Shown: positions 12,041 through 25,394 of the stretch, one piece after another
Numbering within the stretch: the first letter of the stretch is position 1
Layout: every line of letters starts with the position of its first letter
Assembly (NCBI GenBank): GCA_005765155.1
Contig: VCCP01000008.1
Location: 124,001-188,000, forward strand
DNA length: 64,000 nucleotides
Source: Zelopaecilomyces penicillatus
Taxonomy: Eukaryota > Ascomycota > Sordariomycetes > Hypocreales > Pseudodiploosporaceae
Direction: 5' to 3'
The notes under the pieces: model-generated
What the model saw: the letters and a program-made list of their open reading frames with translations, nothing else
What the model was told of the DNA's origin: nothing
Database searches by the model: none
Program-made: the position numbers and the translations under genes

Positions 12041-15000
12041 ATTATCTCCCCTTCTAAGGGTAATATCCTAATACCTTAATTATATATCTATTATCTTATA
12101 ATAGATTTTCCCTATTATTATTATTTTATTATTCTAGAATTTTTATTTTTTTAAAACTTAGATTTAATATATTCTTTTTATTTATTTATAATTATATCTT
12201 CTATTATATCTCTTTTACTTATCTTTTTTATTTTATTACCCTTTTACTATCCCTTTATTATATTATTATATCTTTTAAAAGATTTATTATTTAAACCTAT
12301 ATAACTTTAAAATAACTAGATTATATTAAGCTAATTATTATAAAATATATATAATATATATATTATATATAAATAGTTATAGTAGTAGATATTAAAATGA
12401 TAAAAGGGTAGATTAAACCTAATAAGATAATATTGATCCGGTATTTATTTACTAATACTAAATCGATATATTATTAATAGTATAATAATAGGAATAATAC
12501 CTATTAATAATATATTAATCTATACTATTTAAATGGGTTTTATTAATAATTTAATAATATTTAGACCTATATAATCCTTATATTAAATAATACCTAAAAG
12601 CTAAATAATATATTTAACTTTTTAAATATAATATTAGGTATATATATCCCTAATAAGGATAATAACTTTAATAAGGATAACCCTCTTATTTTTATAAATA
12701 AATTTATTTAATAGATTATTAATATATTATTTAAGCTTTATTATACCTTTAAATTAATAAAGATTATATATTATTAAGCTTACAATATTACTAGCCCTAT
12801 TAAAGCTTAAATTAAGATTAATAAGGCCTATAAAAAGAAAAAGGAGGCCTATTAAATATTACTAGCTATTTAATAGCCCTACCCTTAAGAATAATAAGAT
12901 ATTTAAATAAATCTATAAATATTTTATCTATATTTTAATATTAATTTAATAGTAGATTATTTAGATTTAATAGATAAATCTTAAGGCCTTATATTATACT
13001 AATTTAATTAAATAAAAGGCTATATAAAGCCTTTATCTTATTTAAACAGATACTAGCTTTATATCTTAATAGTATATTAAATATATAGCTTATACTGCTA
13101 TTACTATTATAATATAAAAGAATAAATTAATATTAAATAAGCTTAGTAATAAGCTTAAATATATATAGCTATTTAATTTTAAATAGATATAGCTTAGGGT
13201 TTATTAATATATTATTAAGCTGTTAGCTTTAATCTCTGGTTTTTAATTTTATTTTATAATAAAAGGCTTTTTATTATACTATCTATACCCTTTCCCTACC
13301 TTTTTATTATTTATTTATAATAGGTTAAAAGGTATAAAATAAAATATTATTCTTTAGTATATAATTTCTAAGTTCTTTTTACTTATAATTATAACTCTAT
13401 AATATTTTTATTCTATTATATTATACCTTTATATAGCTTATATTTTTTTTTTTTTAATTCTTTTTAAATACTTTTATTAGCTTTAACCTATTAATTATAT
13501 TCTAAAAGCTAATCTAGTTATTTAATTAAATAATATAATTCTTTTTTAATTTTTAATTAATCTTTGATTTCTTTAATCTTTTATTTCTTTTTATTTTCTA
13601 ACTCTAATATTAATAAGCTATTATTAATATCCCTTGCTTATTATACCTATAGTTCTAATAGGCTGATATAGAATATATTATAAATCTATAAATATTACTT
13701 AAATAATATTAATTAATATACTTATATTTTAATCTTTTATAAGATTTAGAATAGATTAATAAATCTTAATATTGATTTCCTTTTTATTTTTAGGTATAGA
13801 TTCTTTATATTTAATATAATTATATCCTTTTTTTAAAGTATTGAGGGTATATATAATTTATTATAGTTTTTAGCCTAGGCTTTGATTATTTATTATTAAT
13901 ATTTTATTAATATTTCTTATACTTTTATTAATTTCTTTAATCAGCTTTATACTATTAATATCTCCCCTTTTATAATATTATTATTAATATTTAAAAAATC
14001 TAGTTTATAATTAAATAATACTTTATTAAAAGAGTAATTAATTATTATAAAGGTTATAGAATTATAAGTAAATTATACTATTTAAAAAAGCTTTATTTAA
14101 ATTATTTATTCTTTTATTAAAAAATAATATAGATAATATTCTAGTATTTAATTTATTTATTTTATTTATCTATTAATTTAAAAATAAAATATTATTAAAA
14201 GCCTTCTTTTTATTTAAAATATATAATAAAGTTTTAACTAGAATTTATTAATAAAGATAAAACCTTTATCTAATATAATCCTTTTTAATACCTTATATTT
14301 TAATTCTATCTTTTAATAAAATAATTCTATAAGATTTATTATAATAATAATTATATTTATTAAAAGAAATAGATAGTACTTTATATATTAATCTATAATT
14401 ATTAGGATTATATTTATATCTCTTTTATTAAATATAATAAATAAAAGTCCTATAATAAAATCTATAGATACTTCTTCTTAGGATTAGTTTAAATTTAATA
14501 AGGAATTAAAATATTTATATAGATAATAATATTATAATATTATTCTTTAATAAATACTATAATTAATAATATATTCCTTAATAAAATTTCCTTAAGGATA
14601 TAGATATAGTCTTAGTATTTAATCAGGCTTTATATATTTATAGATTATATAATATCCTTTCTCTTACCTTTTTATTCTATTAATATAGCTTTTTACTTTA
14701 ATATCTCCTTATCTTTATTTTATATATCCTTAATAAATATTATTAAAGAGATTAAGGCTTATTTATTAAATATAATCTTTATATAAAGAGTTATTTAAGC
14801 TATATATATAGGTATTTATTATATCTTATTAATAATTTATTTAATTTATTTAATTAGTTTAGTTAAGTTTAAAAGCCTTTTATTTTTATTACCCTAGGTA
14901 TTTATTAATATCTTAATAGATTTAATCTAAATCTTTATAGATTTAATTATTTTATTTTATAATATAAGGAATAGATTATTATTTAATAAGGCTTTATTTT

Positions 15001-15664
15001 TATAATTTAATCTTTTTAATAGCTTATTTATAAGGTTGGATTTCTTTAGTTAATATTTAATAATAAAATTATATAATATTAGTATTATATACTATTTTTT
15101 TTATTTTTTTAATAGCTTAATCTAGCTTATAAAGGATTAGAGATTTTAATAATTAATTAAAACCTTTATTTATTTTATTATTCTATTAATATATCTTTAC
15201 TAGTATTTAAATAAATAAATAATAATAAATATTTTTTAATTAAGTATTTTATAATTTATCTCTATTTTAATAAACTTCCTTAATTAAAAGGTAATTAAAT
15301 ATTATCTGCTTTTATTATTTTATTATAATATAATTCTTATTATTATAAATCAAGAGATATTAATTTTAAAATAGATTTATTATTATAGATTAAAATATTT
15401 AAGTAATAAGGCTTTTTAGAAGGCTTTTTTTAATTATTTAAATACTAGGTATTTAGCTATAATTAATTATACTTTCCCTAGCTTTTTATTATTCTTATTA
15501 TTCTTTAAAAGTATATTTAATAATACTATAATTCTAGAATATTTATAAATAAACCTTCTATAAAAATTATAAAAGCCTAGGAATACTTATATTTCTTAAT
15601 AGATTCTTAATTACTATTATTTTAAAATAATTATAATATACTAAGGATTTATTAAAATCCTTTC

Positions 15665-15832
15665 TTTAAATAGAATAAATCCTAAGAAATCTACTTTTAT
15701 TTAATAAAAATAATATTTCTTTAGATTTATAAAAAGCTTTATTATTTATAATCTTTTTAGGATTTGTTTAATATATTTTATATATTCTTCTTTTATTTTA
15801 AAAAAGATTAAAATATTATCTAAATAAGTAAT
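15665..15832 (-). pseudogene. Ty3/Gypsy reverse transcriptase core relic
   Basis: The minus strand reads TYLDNILIFFK at about 15,829-15,797, then EEYIKYIKQILKRL, and further on VDFLGFILFKERILINP. This is the palm active site (family YLDDILIFS), the following helix, and the conserved LGFI turn of Gypsy reverse transcriptases, in the right order and spacing. The second catalytic Asp is read as Asn and stop codons interrupt the frame, so the enzyme is dead. The match places the nested element in the Ty3/Gypsy superfamily and gives its orientation. Confidence 0.75.
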
Positions 15833-18250
15833 ATATATTATATTAATTAATTCCTTTAAAGCTTAATAAATATAATATTAAAATATTACCAGTATATTAA
15901 TTAATTTAAAGGATATTATTAGGTATTTATAATAATTATAATAAGTTTAGAATATTATCTTTTATTTATCCTTTTCCTTAATCTAGATCTAATAATATAT
16001 ATCCTTTATATTAATTTTTATAAAGAATTCTATATTTATAATTTAATCCAGGATCTCTAAAATAAAAAATAATATATAATAATTCTTCTTTATAACTCTA
16101 TTAAGACTTTAATAATCTATATATAATTATAGGGATTTATTCTTTTTTAGAATAAATAGAATTAATACCCTTATTAGATTTTTAAATAAATAAATTTATC
16201 CCTTCTTTAGATTCTTATTTAAATAAATATAAAGCTCTTTTAATTCCCTTTATAATAAAGAATAGATTATATTATATAAAGGGATAGTATTTAAAAGTAG
16301 ATTAATTATATAATCTATAGCTTTTTAGGATAATAATATACCTATTTAATCTATTTAAAATATATCTAGATAATCCTATAATTCCTAAAATAATTTCTTT
16401 ATCTTTTTTATTTAATTTATTTAATCTTTATCTATTAATAATAATAATTCTAAGAGATATATAATTAAAAAGATTATTATTTTATTTTAATAGGCTTATA
16501 TAAATTTATAGGGTTATAAGATTTTAATATTTTCTTATTCTTAATTAAACTATTAATATCTATTATAAATACTTAAATAGATCTAAAGATTTTATAAATA
16601 GATTAGCTTTAATAATACTAAACTATCTTCTATTCTTAAATCTTAATTAATATTAAGGTATACTTAAATAAAACTCTATTTAATTCCCCTTAAATCTATA
16701 ATAATAAATAAGATTTCTTATATATTATATACTTAAATTTTTAATCTATTTATTATTTAAAGCTTTAATAGATTCTTTATTAATACTTATTATAATCTAT
16801 TTATTTTAATAAATACTTTATTAATAAAATCTAACTTAGTATATATATCTAGATCTATATATATTTTAATTAATACTTACCCCTTTATTATTATTAATAT
16901 ATAGAAATAGATTATTATTTTAATAATAATTTCTTTAATTAAAATTAAAAGGTTTATTTTAATTAATTATCTTTTTCTATCTTAATATTATCTTTTATTT
17001 TAATAATATTAATAATTTAATTAAAATAATCTAATATAAGATAACCCTTTTTATTATATATATAATAGATTATAATAATAAAATAATCTATTTAATTACC
17101 TTTTTTATCTTCTTAATTACTACCTTAATTATTCCCTTTATAAGGATAGCTATCTTTATTACTTTTATAGCCTCTTTAGCCTTAATAAAAGCCTTTTTAA
17201 TATAAAATTATTATTAATTATATATTAGTTTGATTTAATTAATCTTTATTATAATTTTGCTTATCTTATAATCCTAAAAAGGATCCTCTTCTAGCCTATT
17301 ATCTAGGGCTTTATTTCTATTATTTATTTAACTTTTTTTATAGATTCTGGTTTCTTTTTTTTTTCTAGATTCTTAGATAATACTAAAACCTTTTTATTTT
17401 TTATATTATTTTATCTTAATTTTTAAAAAAAGCTTCTTTATAAAAATAAATATACTTTTATAATCCTAGCTTAAGCTTAATAAAATATTATATAATTAAT
17501 TCCTTTTTAATTATCTTTATAAGATAAGCTTTTAAATTAAATAAATATAAATAGAATTCTATAAAGGATTAATAATTATATTATTAAGCTTTTTTAAAAA
17601 TATTATAAATCTTAATTATTTAATTAATAGAATCTTTTAAATAAGTTTTATTTTATTTTAAAAAGTATTCTTAATTAATTTCTTTAATTTTTCTTTTAAT
17701 TTTAGTATAGCTTTATATTTTATTTAATTAAAAGGATTTATATTTATTTTTTGTATTTTTAAGGATTAAGATAATTTAATATTCTCTTTTTTTAGATATT
17801 TAAAGCTTATTTAAAAGGCTTAAATAAGATTATTAATTTATTTCTTTTTATTATTAATACTTCTATAATATTATAGTTTAATAATATTAATAATCTTTAA
17901 CCTTTTTAATTAAGAGTTATTTAAATTATTATAATTTTAATTAATTTATAATCTCCTTTTTAATAGGATATTTATAATAAAGATATTAAGATCTTAAACT
18001 ATTTAAAGATAAAACTAGAAGGTATTAATCTCTTTAATCCTTATAATTTTAATTAAAAATATTATTATTTTATCTTAGATTCTTATAGATTATTATAAAG
18101 GATTAATTAAATCCTATTAATTTAGGATCTTAAATCCTTAATAGGTTATAAGGTTTAATAAGGCCTTTAATAATAAAAATAATCCCTTAATAAGAGGATA
18201 AATAAAAGCTATTATTATTTTTAAATAATTATAAATAAAAGTATAAGAAT

Positions 18251-18445
18251 TATAAAGGGAATTCTAGGTATAATTAGGTAGGATTATATAGCTTTAATTA
18301 ATTAATTAATAATAAGATTTATACTTAAATTAAGTTATTTTTCCTTTATACCCTTTAAATATAAAAGGCTATTAAAACCTTAATAATTAATAATCTTTTA
18401 GATTATATATTATAATCAGGTATTTAAATACCTAATACTATTATA
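18251..18445 (-). repeat. LTR of the nested Gypsy element (5' LTR by coding direction)
   Basis: This is the partner of 11,846-12,040. It is 195 bp, starts TATAAAGGGAATTC, ends ACTATTATA, and is followed by the TTTAT target duplication. Confidence 0.8.
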
Positions 18446-18908
18446 TTTATTTATTATATAAAAAAAAAGATATTAAAATAATAAAAAAACTTAAAGATTA
18501 TAATATATTTTCTTTAAATAAATAATAAATCCTTATATCTTTTTATTATAATTAATTATATATAGCTTAAAGAAAGAAATAGATTATTTTATAATTATAG
18601 GATTAAGAATAATAAGCTTATTTAGAATATAAAATTCTAAATATAATTTATTTTTATAATCTATTAAAAGGATTAACTTATTCTATTATTATCTCTTTTT
18701 TAAAACTTTAATAATAATATAATAATAATAAAGATAATTATATTTATATTTATAATTTTTCTTTTTAAATAGATTATAAGATTAAGCCTAAAATAATTAT
18801 TTAATTAAGTTTTATTAATTATTATATATATTAAAAATAAAAGATTAAATTATTAATTTTATATTTATCCTTTTATTTTAAATTATATTAAAAGATATTA
18901 TTTATAAT

Positions 18909-18966
18909 ATCTTTATAAATTTTAATATTATATATATATCTTTATAAATTTTAATATTATATATAT
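18909..18966 (+). repeat. 29-bp tandem duplication
   Basis: A unit ATCTTTATAAATTTTAATAT plus a TA run occurs twice head to tail with no obvious change, so it arose after most of the surrounding mutation. Confidence 0.6.
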
Positions 18967-21043
18967 ATATTTAAAAATAAAGAATAATTCTATATATATA
19001 AATATCTATTTAATTTATTATATAAATATAAATCTAATAATTAATTAATCTTTAATATTTATAATTATTTTAATAATTTAATAAACTTTTATAAAAATAT
19101 AGATAATAAATACTCTTTTATTAAATTTATTAATTATAAAAATATATTTTAAGAATCCTTTATTTAAAATTAATTTAAAAAATAATTTTGTATTTTTAAT
19201 TTATTTATTATTAATTAAATAAATTATTTTAAAGAATTTATTTATCTTTAAAAATAAATAGTTTTTAAATTAAATCTTTTATTTAATTTTTTATTTCTTA
19301 TAATCTTATATACAAAATAAAGCTATAATTAAAAGTATAAATATTTATTATTCTTTTAAATTTATTTTATAATTAAAGGATTAATTATATATTAATTTTA
19401 TTATTATTAAATTAATAAAGATTTTAAAAGAATTATATAATCCTAAAATAATATATTTAATATATTCTTTAATATTTTATTTATTTTATTATTAAAAAGT
19501 TAATATCTTTATAATAGATTAATCTATATTATAATAATCTATATTAATAGGATATATAATATCTTAATATATCTTATTATTAATAAATTAGAAATTTTAA
19601 AATATTTTAAGAGTTTTAATTAAATTATTTATAAAACCTTAATAATTAATTAATTTATAATTAATTTATTAAAAAAGCTTTATATTTTATTTATTTAAAA
19701 GGTATTATACCTTTTTTTATTAAAAATTATATTATATTTATAATATTTAAAAAGATTAAAGTTTTTTTTATATTAGGATTTAATTAATTAATTTTATTAT
19801 TTAAAAAAGTTAAAGTATTATCTTTTATTTAAATAAATAAATTATAAAAACTATTATTATTTATTAAAATTATTATTTAAAGATTAATAAATAAATTTAA
19901 ATATAAAGAAGTTTTATATTTAATTTTTAATATATTTATTAATTTAATTATTAGGATTATTATATTAGGGTTTAAATCTATTAATAGAATTAAAATAATA
20001 TCTTTTATAAAATATTAAAATTATTATTTAAAATCTATTATTAATAATTTAATAATTATATTTAAATAAAGAGCTTTTAAAAAAGAAATCCTTTAATCTT
20101 AATTAATTAAATCTATTTTAAAAGCTTTTAATTTATTTATTTATTTCTTTTATTATACAAAATACTATCAAATTAAATATTCTTATTTATATAAAATTAA
20201 TATATATTAATAAATCTAATTTATTAAAATTATTTAAAAAGCTTAAGAAATAATTTATATTTAAAAAATAATTAATATATAATACTAATAAAGATATTAT
20301 GTAATAAAACCTTTTAAATAATAAGAATATAATATTTATTAAAGATTAATAAGCCTTAGCTTTTATAAATAATACTTAATTAAATAATTATTAATTATTT
20401 AATAAAAGATAATACTTTTCTAATAAAAAAAAGGAAATCTATTAAAAAAAAAGATTTAAAAATATAAATTATAATTTAATATTTTTTTATATTATATCCT
20501 TTTTATTTAATTAATTAAATATAAAAAAGAGTTTATAATTAAATATATTAAAAGGCTATTTCTATAATAATTAAATATTATAAAAAAGATAATAATTATT
20601 AAAATTATTAAATATTTTAATAATACCTTTCTTATTAAGGAATATATATCTTATATTAAATACTTTAATAATTATATCTTACTTTATTTTATAAAACTAA
20701 TTATAAAAGAGATTTTATAATAGATTAAAAATATAATTAAAATATCTTTTAAAGTATTTATTAATAATATAATCTAATTTAATAGAGTAAAATATTATAT
20801 AATTTAAATATAATTTATAATATTATCTTTAATTAAGATATTATTAAAATTAAAGATTATAAGGATATTAAGGGATTTAAAGGGTCTTAATATAAAAAGA
20901 ATACTTAATTATAAATAAATTAAATAAAGGAAATAATTTATTTAATAATTTAATAATAAGGTATTTATATAATTAGATTAGCTTAATATAATTATAAATA
21001 TTAATATAATTAATAATAAGAATATCTTTAATATTTATTAAAA

Positions 21044-21450
21044 GGGTTTTAATAAATAGATTAAATATATCTTTCTCTATTAAAAATAATTAAAAGATAG
21101 CTATATTAATTATAGCTTTAAAGGGCTAGTTTATATAAATAAATAAGATATATCTAGATTATAGATATTATTATTAAATCTAGAGTTTCTTTTTTATCTT
21201 TTTAAAAATCCTAGATAATTCCTAGTAATTAATTAAATATTTTCTAATAATATTTAGATTAAGAATAAGATAATTAATTAATCCTTTAAATCTATTCTTA
21301 TTTATTATAGCTTTATAGCTTTTCTTAATTATTTTTAAAGTCTTATATTTATATTTAATTATATATAGCTATTGTAAATTATCTAATTAACTCTAGATAT
21401 AATATATTATTATATATATTGTTTTTCCCCTATTAAAGTATTAATTAATA
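21044..21450 (+). repeat. Right copy of the direct repeat of about 405 bp (probable LTR)
   Basis: It matches 2,076-2,482 in the same orientation. This copy keeps more G and C (for example GTTTTTCCCC near 21,421 where the left copy has ATTTTTCTTT), so the two copies were mutated unequally. Confidence 0.65.
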
Positions 21451-22005
21451 TATTAATTTAGGCTTAAGCTTTAAGATAATAATATTAAATATATATTATA
21501 TTTATAATCTTAAGAATTAAGTTATTATATTATTTATTATATAATTTTAAATAAGTTTATATTCTTATTATTATTATCTTTAAAAGGCCTTATATTAAAG
21601 TTAATAAAGCTATTATATTATTTATTAAAGGATATTTTTAATATATATTTTAAAAAGTATAAAGCTTTAAATACTTAATTAATTATTTATTTAAATTATT
21701 AATATATATATATATATAATATATTAATTTAATATAATTAAAATCTTTTAAAGATTTAATAATATATTAATTAAATATATTATTTATTTTTAAAACTTTA
21801 TATATTCTTAGAATTTTATTAATTTCTTTTAATTAAATTTATAAGAAAATCTTAATAATTAATTTAATTTTAAATATTATCTTATATAATAATAAAGATA
21901 TCAAATATTAAAACGAATATTATAGATTATTTAATAAAATATAATAATAATAATATTTATTTATAAGATATTTTTAATTAATTATTTATTATATTATTTA
22001 TATCA

Positions 22006-22164
22006 TTTAATATATATATTAATAAAGATATAATAAATCCTTATAATTATAATATATTTTATTTTATTTTTTATTTTTTTATTATTAATAATTAAAAAGA
22101 TATAAAAATAATATATATTATAATTATAAGGATTTATTATATCTTTATTAATATATATATTAAA
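22006..22164. repeat. Perfect 52-bp inverted repeat with 55-bp loop
   Basis: The arm 22,006-22,057 is the exact reverse complement of 22,113-22,164 over 52 bases, including the non-AT run AAATCCTTATAA and its partner. The total span is 159 bp. It could be a foldback or MITE-type element, or a hairpin made by inverted duplication. No clear target duplication flanks it. Confidence 0.8.
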
Positions 22165-22228
22165 AATATAAGATTTCTTTTAATTTAATATATAATAATA
22201 TTAAATTATTATTATAATAAAAAAGAAT

Positions 22229-22405
22229 AATAATAATTATTATTATAAAATATAAACTATTAATATTTTAAATAATATATAATCTTTAAATATATATTAT
22301 TTCTTAGCTTATATTTATTATTATAATATAAATAAAGTAGATAATAGTCTTTTATATTATAATATTTAAATATAATTTATTTTATTTTATTTAATTATTA
22401 TAAAT
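22229..22405 (+). repeat. Dispersed repeat shared with 49,630-49,835
   Basis: This segment of about 180 bp, ending TTTATTTAATTATTATAAAT, recurs in the same orientation at 49,630-49,835 in block 2, on the other side of a gene island. It is likely a solo LTR or element end, but the family is not identified. Confidence 0.5.
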
Positions 22406-22890
22406 TAAACCTTTTATAATAAATATAATATAATATTATTTATTTATTTATTTATATAATTAATTTATATTATTAATTAATTTATTTAATTAATTTATAT
22501 TATTATTATTTTATAGCTTTTTTTATTTAAATTTAATATTTTATTACAGTTTCTTATTTTTTTTTATTCTTATTATTTATATAATCTTTTAACTTTAATA
22601 AATATAATATTATTATATATTTTTTTATTATAATTTAAAAAATAATATTATTAAAAAAAATTAATATTTTTATTATATTAATAATATCTACTTTAAAAAA
22701 AAAATTATATATAAGGCTTAAGCTTATTATTATTAAAAAGAATTTAAAGATTATATTTTAATAAATTAAATATAATAATTAAATAATTATTATTTTCTTT
22801 TAATATCTTTATTAATAAATTATTCTAATAATTAAATTTAATTATTTTAAGATATTCTTTCTTAGCTTCATAAATAATAAATAAATAAAG

Positions 22891-23234
22891 TCTGAAAAGG
22901 ATACTAATCATAAAAATAATAAGCGATGGGTCGGCTAGGATCTTCATCATATAACAGTGGATGAAACCCATGACTTTTAAAGGCGATCGGGGCGTATGAT
23001 GTTGTCACAGGAGCGGCGGTTAAGTCTTGGTCCCGTGCCTACATGTATACGCAATGCAGCTGTAATTCCCTGACAACCACCATTCCCTAACAACCCCAAG
23101 AGCCTAGCCCAATTCCCCAATCTCTCACAACCCCTTCTTCCGTCCCTGTAATAACTAAACTGGTTGTACCCCCAAAGTGTTTTCAAAACTCAGAAAGCTC
23201 GCTCATAGAAACGCCAAGCGTAGCTTCAGTCACC
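22891..23234 (+). promoter_or_regulatory. 5' region of the SLC35F6-like gene
   Basis: Composition switches from AT-rich to normal within about 30 bp near 22,890-22,920. The stretch to 23,234 has no gene-like frame. It contains pyrimidine-rich segments around 23,070-23,150 of the kind often found at fungal promoters. No TATA box was recognised. Confidence 0.4.
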
Positions 23235-24581
23235 ATGGCGGCGTCGCGAGGAGCTGTTCCGTTCTTGGTCGGCATGATGCTGCTTACTGGGGTTTGCAAT
23301 ACCCTGTTGACCAAATATCAGGTAGTACTCCCAATCATCCAGCAGAACCACCTTTGCAGGCGTGCACTTGGCTAACCACTGCTCCCTCTTCAAGGACAAT
23401 CAATGCGTCCGACATTGCACCGACAACGATATTAGAAAACGAGTGCACTTCGAACAGCCAGTACTACAAACCGCACAAATGTTTGTAGGCGAGATGGGAT
23501 GCTGGATCGTTGTCGGTCTTATGGCGCTTTACCGCTCTGTTTCATCTACGCAATCTCCCAGAGAGCGCGACTATCAGACTGTTGGCGCTAGTGATAACGA
23601 CGAAAACGATGCAAGATTCAAGGCAAACCATACATCCGTGTTGCGTGGTTATCGAGTTTTGCTTCTGGCCTTGCCCGCCATTTGCGATATTTGCGGCACT
23701 ACGCTCATGAACGCCGGCCTTCTTCTTGTTGCTGCATCCATCTATCAAATGACCCGTGGCGCCTTGGTTCTATTCGTTGGTTTATTTAGTGTCATGTTTC
23801 TTCGCAGGCACCTACGCCTTTTCCAATGGCTTTCCCTCATCGGCGTGGTTGCGGGTGTTGCCATCGTGGGGTTAGCAGGCGCTATATGGCCAGATTCGAG
23901 ACCTGGAGTGTCGCCTGGAGAAGCTTTGGATACTCTCTACACCAAGAATGGATTATCAGACGGTGCCCGGGTTATGCTTGGTGTCTCTCTGATCGCTGGA
24001 GCTCAGATCTTCACAGCAACGCAATTCGTGTTGGAGGAGTGGATACTTGAGAACTCGCCCGTTGAGCCCATCATTGTCGTTGGATGGGAAGGCATATTTG
24101 GCTTTGTTGTCACACTATTAGTCATGGTCGTCATGCATTTGCTCGTGGGCACAACAGATGCTGGTCGAAATGGGTATTTTGATATGGCAGAAGGTCTCCG
24201 CCAAATGATGGAGCATCGCCGCATTATGGTGTCAAGTATTCTCATTATGATAAGCATTGGGTAAGTGGGATTGTAGTGAGCCTTATATCTTAGCTAACTC
24301 TGCCTTTTCACAGTGGCTTCAATTTCTTCGGCCTCTCAGTGACTAGAAGTGTTAGCGCTACATCTCGGTCGACCATTGACACTTGCCGAACTCTCTTTAT
24401 CTGGATCGTCTCGCTGGGTCTCGGTTGGGAATCCTTTAAATGGTTGCAGATTGTTGGCTTCGCACTGTTGGTGTATGCGACCTTTGTCTTCAACGGCATC
24501 GTTCATCCGCCCTTGAAATGTCTGCGGGATGATGAAGAAGTACAGGAACTATTGCATGAAGATCCTATCGAGCACCATTAG
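23235..24581 (+). CDS. SLC35F6-like multispanning transporter (drug/metabolite transporter superfamily)
   Basis: Exons are 23,235-23,321, 23,395-24,260 and 24,314-24,581; introns of 73 and 53 bp have GT-AG ends. The protein is 406 residues. It starts with a hydrophobic helix at about residues 8-26 (VPFLVGMMLLTGVCNTLLTK) and continues through alternating hydrophobic segments. Family-like stretches include FEQPVLQTAQMFVGEMGC, then GTTLMNAGLLLVAASIYQM with MTRGALVLF, and near the C-terminus GGFNFFGLSVTRSVSATSR with TCRTLFIW. These fit the SLC35F6/C2orf18 branch of nucleotide-sugar-transporter-like proteins, whose substrate is not established; family members act in endomembranes. The ATG at 23,235 sits in a strong context (GTCACCATGG). 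An AATAAA follows the stop at 24,646. The gene converges with the Yippee gene. Confidence 0.87.
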
Positions 24582-24964
24582 GCAGGCTAACTGCTCTTTT
24601 GCACTATTACTGTACTAAATAGGTTAGATCATATGCTCATGGGGCAATAAAGTTCTTGACAGATGGAGCTTGAAAGGTAGCAAGATAGGTTATCCAAATT
24701 TGACGTTTTTGTCCGACTTGAGCCTGTTTCTCAACTGATAATATCTCTTTGCGGTCCCCTTTCATACGTTACGCAGTTATTGCCTTGATTAATCACATTT
24801 AGTCACCGTCGTTTGCGAATATCGACTATGAATCTAGGAGCAAACCCAACGCCACTAGCCAGTCACATCTAGACATGACCTAAACACTCAAACGCCAATT
24901 ACAACCAGAGCAACAACAAATACAAGAAGGAACGAAAACGGGGAAAGGGGGGGTAGCATCTTTC
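24582..24964. other. Convergent 3' intergenic region with poly(A) signal-like AATAAA
   Basis: These 383 bp separate the stop codons of the transporter (+) and the Yippee gene (-) and must hold both 3' UTRs. AATAAA at 24,646-24,651, 65 bp after the transporter stop, is a plausible poly(A) positioning element. No gene is seen here. Confidence 0.5.
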
Positions 24965-25394
24965 TCAGGCAACGTTGCACAATAACTCTGCCTCAAGAAT
25001 AAATTTGCCCTCTTTGTATTTCTCAGATCCTTCATACGCCTTGTCATATTTCCAACCCACCGTCTCTTTGCATTGATGGCATGTAATGTCCCGAACAACA
25101 TGACGACCAGTAGTCATGTTGCGCTCGTTAGCCTCACCCGTATCGATGTTGACGACGCGATGGAATAGATAAGCTTTGCCGTGTTGGCCTCGGAAGTTCT
25201 ATTCCCAGTCACGTCAGCAAGGCTTCAAGTCCGTTATGGTGTGGCAGACGATTGGTATAAATGAGCATATAAAAAAGAGTGTATGAGAGGCGTACGCGGC
25301 TGATTATATCCTCATGATTTGCCAGGTGAGCCTTGCAGGTTTTGCAGCCGTATATTTTATTGCTGGTAAGATAAGTGTTGTATGCTAGGCCCAT
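24965..25394 (-). CDS. Yippee-family zinc-binding protein
   Basis: On the minus strand exon 1 is 25,394-25,296 and exon 2 is 25,198-24,965, with a 97-bp GT-AG intron in phase 0. The product is 110 residues, essentially one whole Yippee domain. It opens MGLAYNTYLTSNKIYGCKTC and ends FILEAELLCNVA. Two CxxC pairs, Cys17/Cys20 and Cys73/Cys76, are the zinc ligands of the family, and the central HGKAYLF and VGWKYDKAYE motifs are present. Yippee proteins are small conserved eukaryotic proteins related to yeast Moh1; Moh1/YPEL proteins associate with the GID/CTLH ubiquitin ligase and growth or stress control. The ATG at 25,394 has a good context (GGAACCATGG). The frame stays open upstream to an ATG at 25,580, which would add 62 residues of low-complexity Ser/Thr-rich sequence; I prefer the short form. 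Confidence 0.9.

Larger units (their letters stand above)
11841..18450 (-). mobile_element. Nested Ty3/Gypsy LTR retrotransposon, RIPed, with TSD
   Basis: Two 195-bp direct repeats (11,846-12,040 and 18,251-18,445) bound about 6.2 kb of internal sequence. The left copy is preceded by TTTAT (11,841-11,845) and the right copy is followed by TTTAT (18,446-18,450), a 5-bp target duplication. LTR termini read TATAAAGGG and ATTATA, consistent with TGT...ACA after mutation. A reverse transcriptase relic on the minus strand sets the coding direction, so the right LTR is the 5' one. The interior keeps somewhat more G and C than the surroundings, which suggests later insertion or milder mutation. Total length is about 6.6 kb, usual for fungal Gypsy elements. 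Confidence 0.8.
1661..22890. repeat. AT-rich, RIP-degraded repeat block 1
   Basis: About 21 kb is almost entirely A and T with stops in all six frames and no intact gene. C is mostly followed by T or C, and G mostly preceded by A or G; CpG is almost absent. This is the signature of CpA-to-TpA mutation of repeated DNA in ascomycetes. Resolved contents are listed separately: a direct repeat pair at 2.08 and 21.04 kb, a Gypsy reverse transcriptase relic at about 7 kb, a nested LTR element at 11.8-18.4 kb, and a perfect inverted repeat at 22.0 kb. A 28-bp unit is tandemly doubled at about 4,562-4,618. The remainder holds nothing I can name. Confidence 0.9.

Noticed and set aside
1661..22890. Interpretation of the AT-rich DNA as mitochondrial sequence or a mitochondrial insertion
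   Set aside because: No mitochondrial genes, rRNA or tRNA are recognisable, whereas LTR pairs and Gypsy RT relics with transition bias explain the composition.
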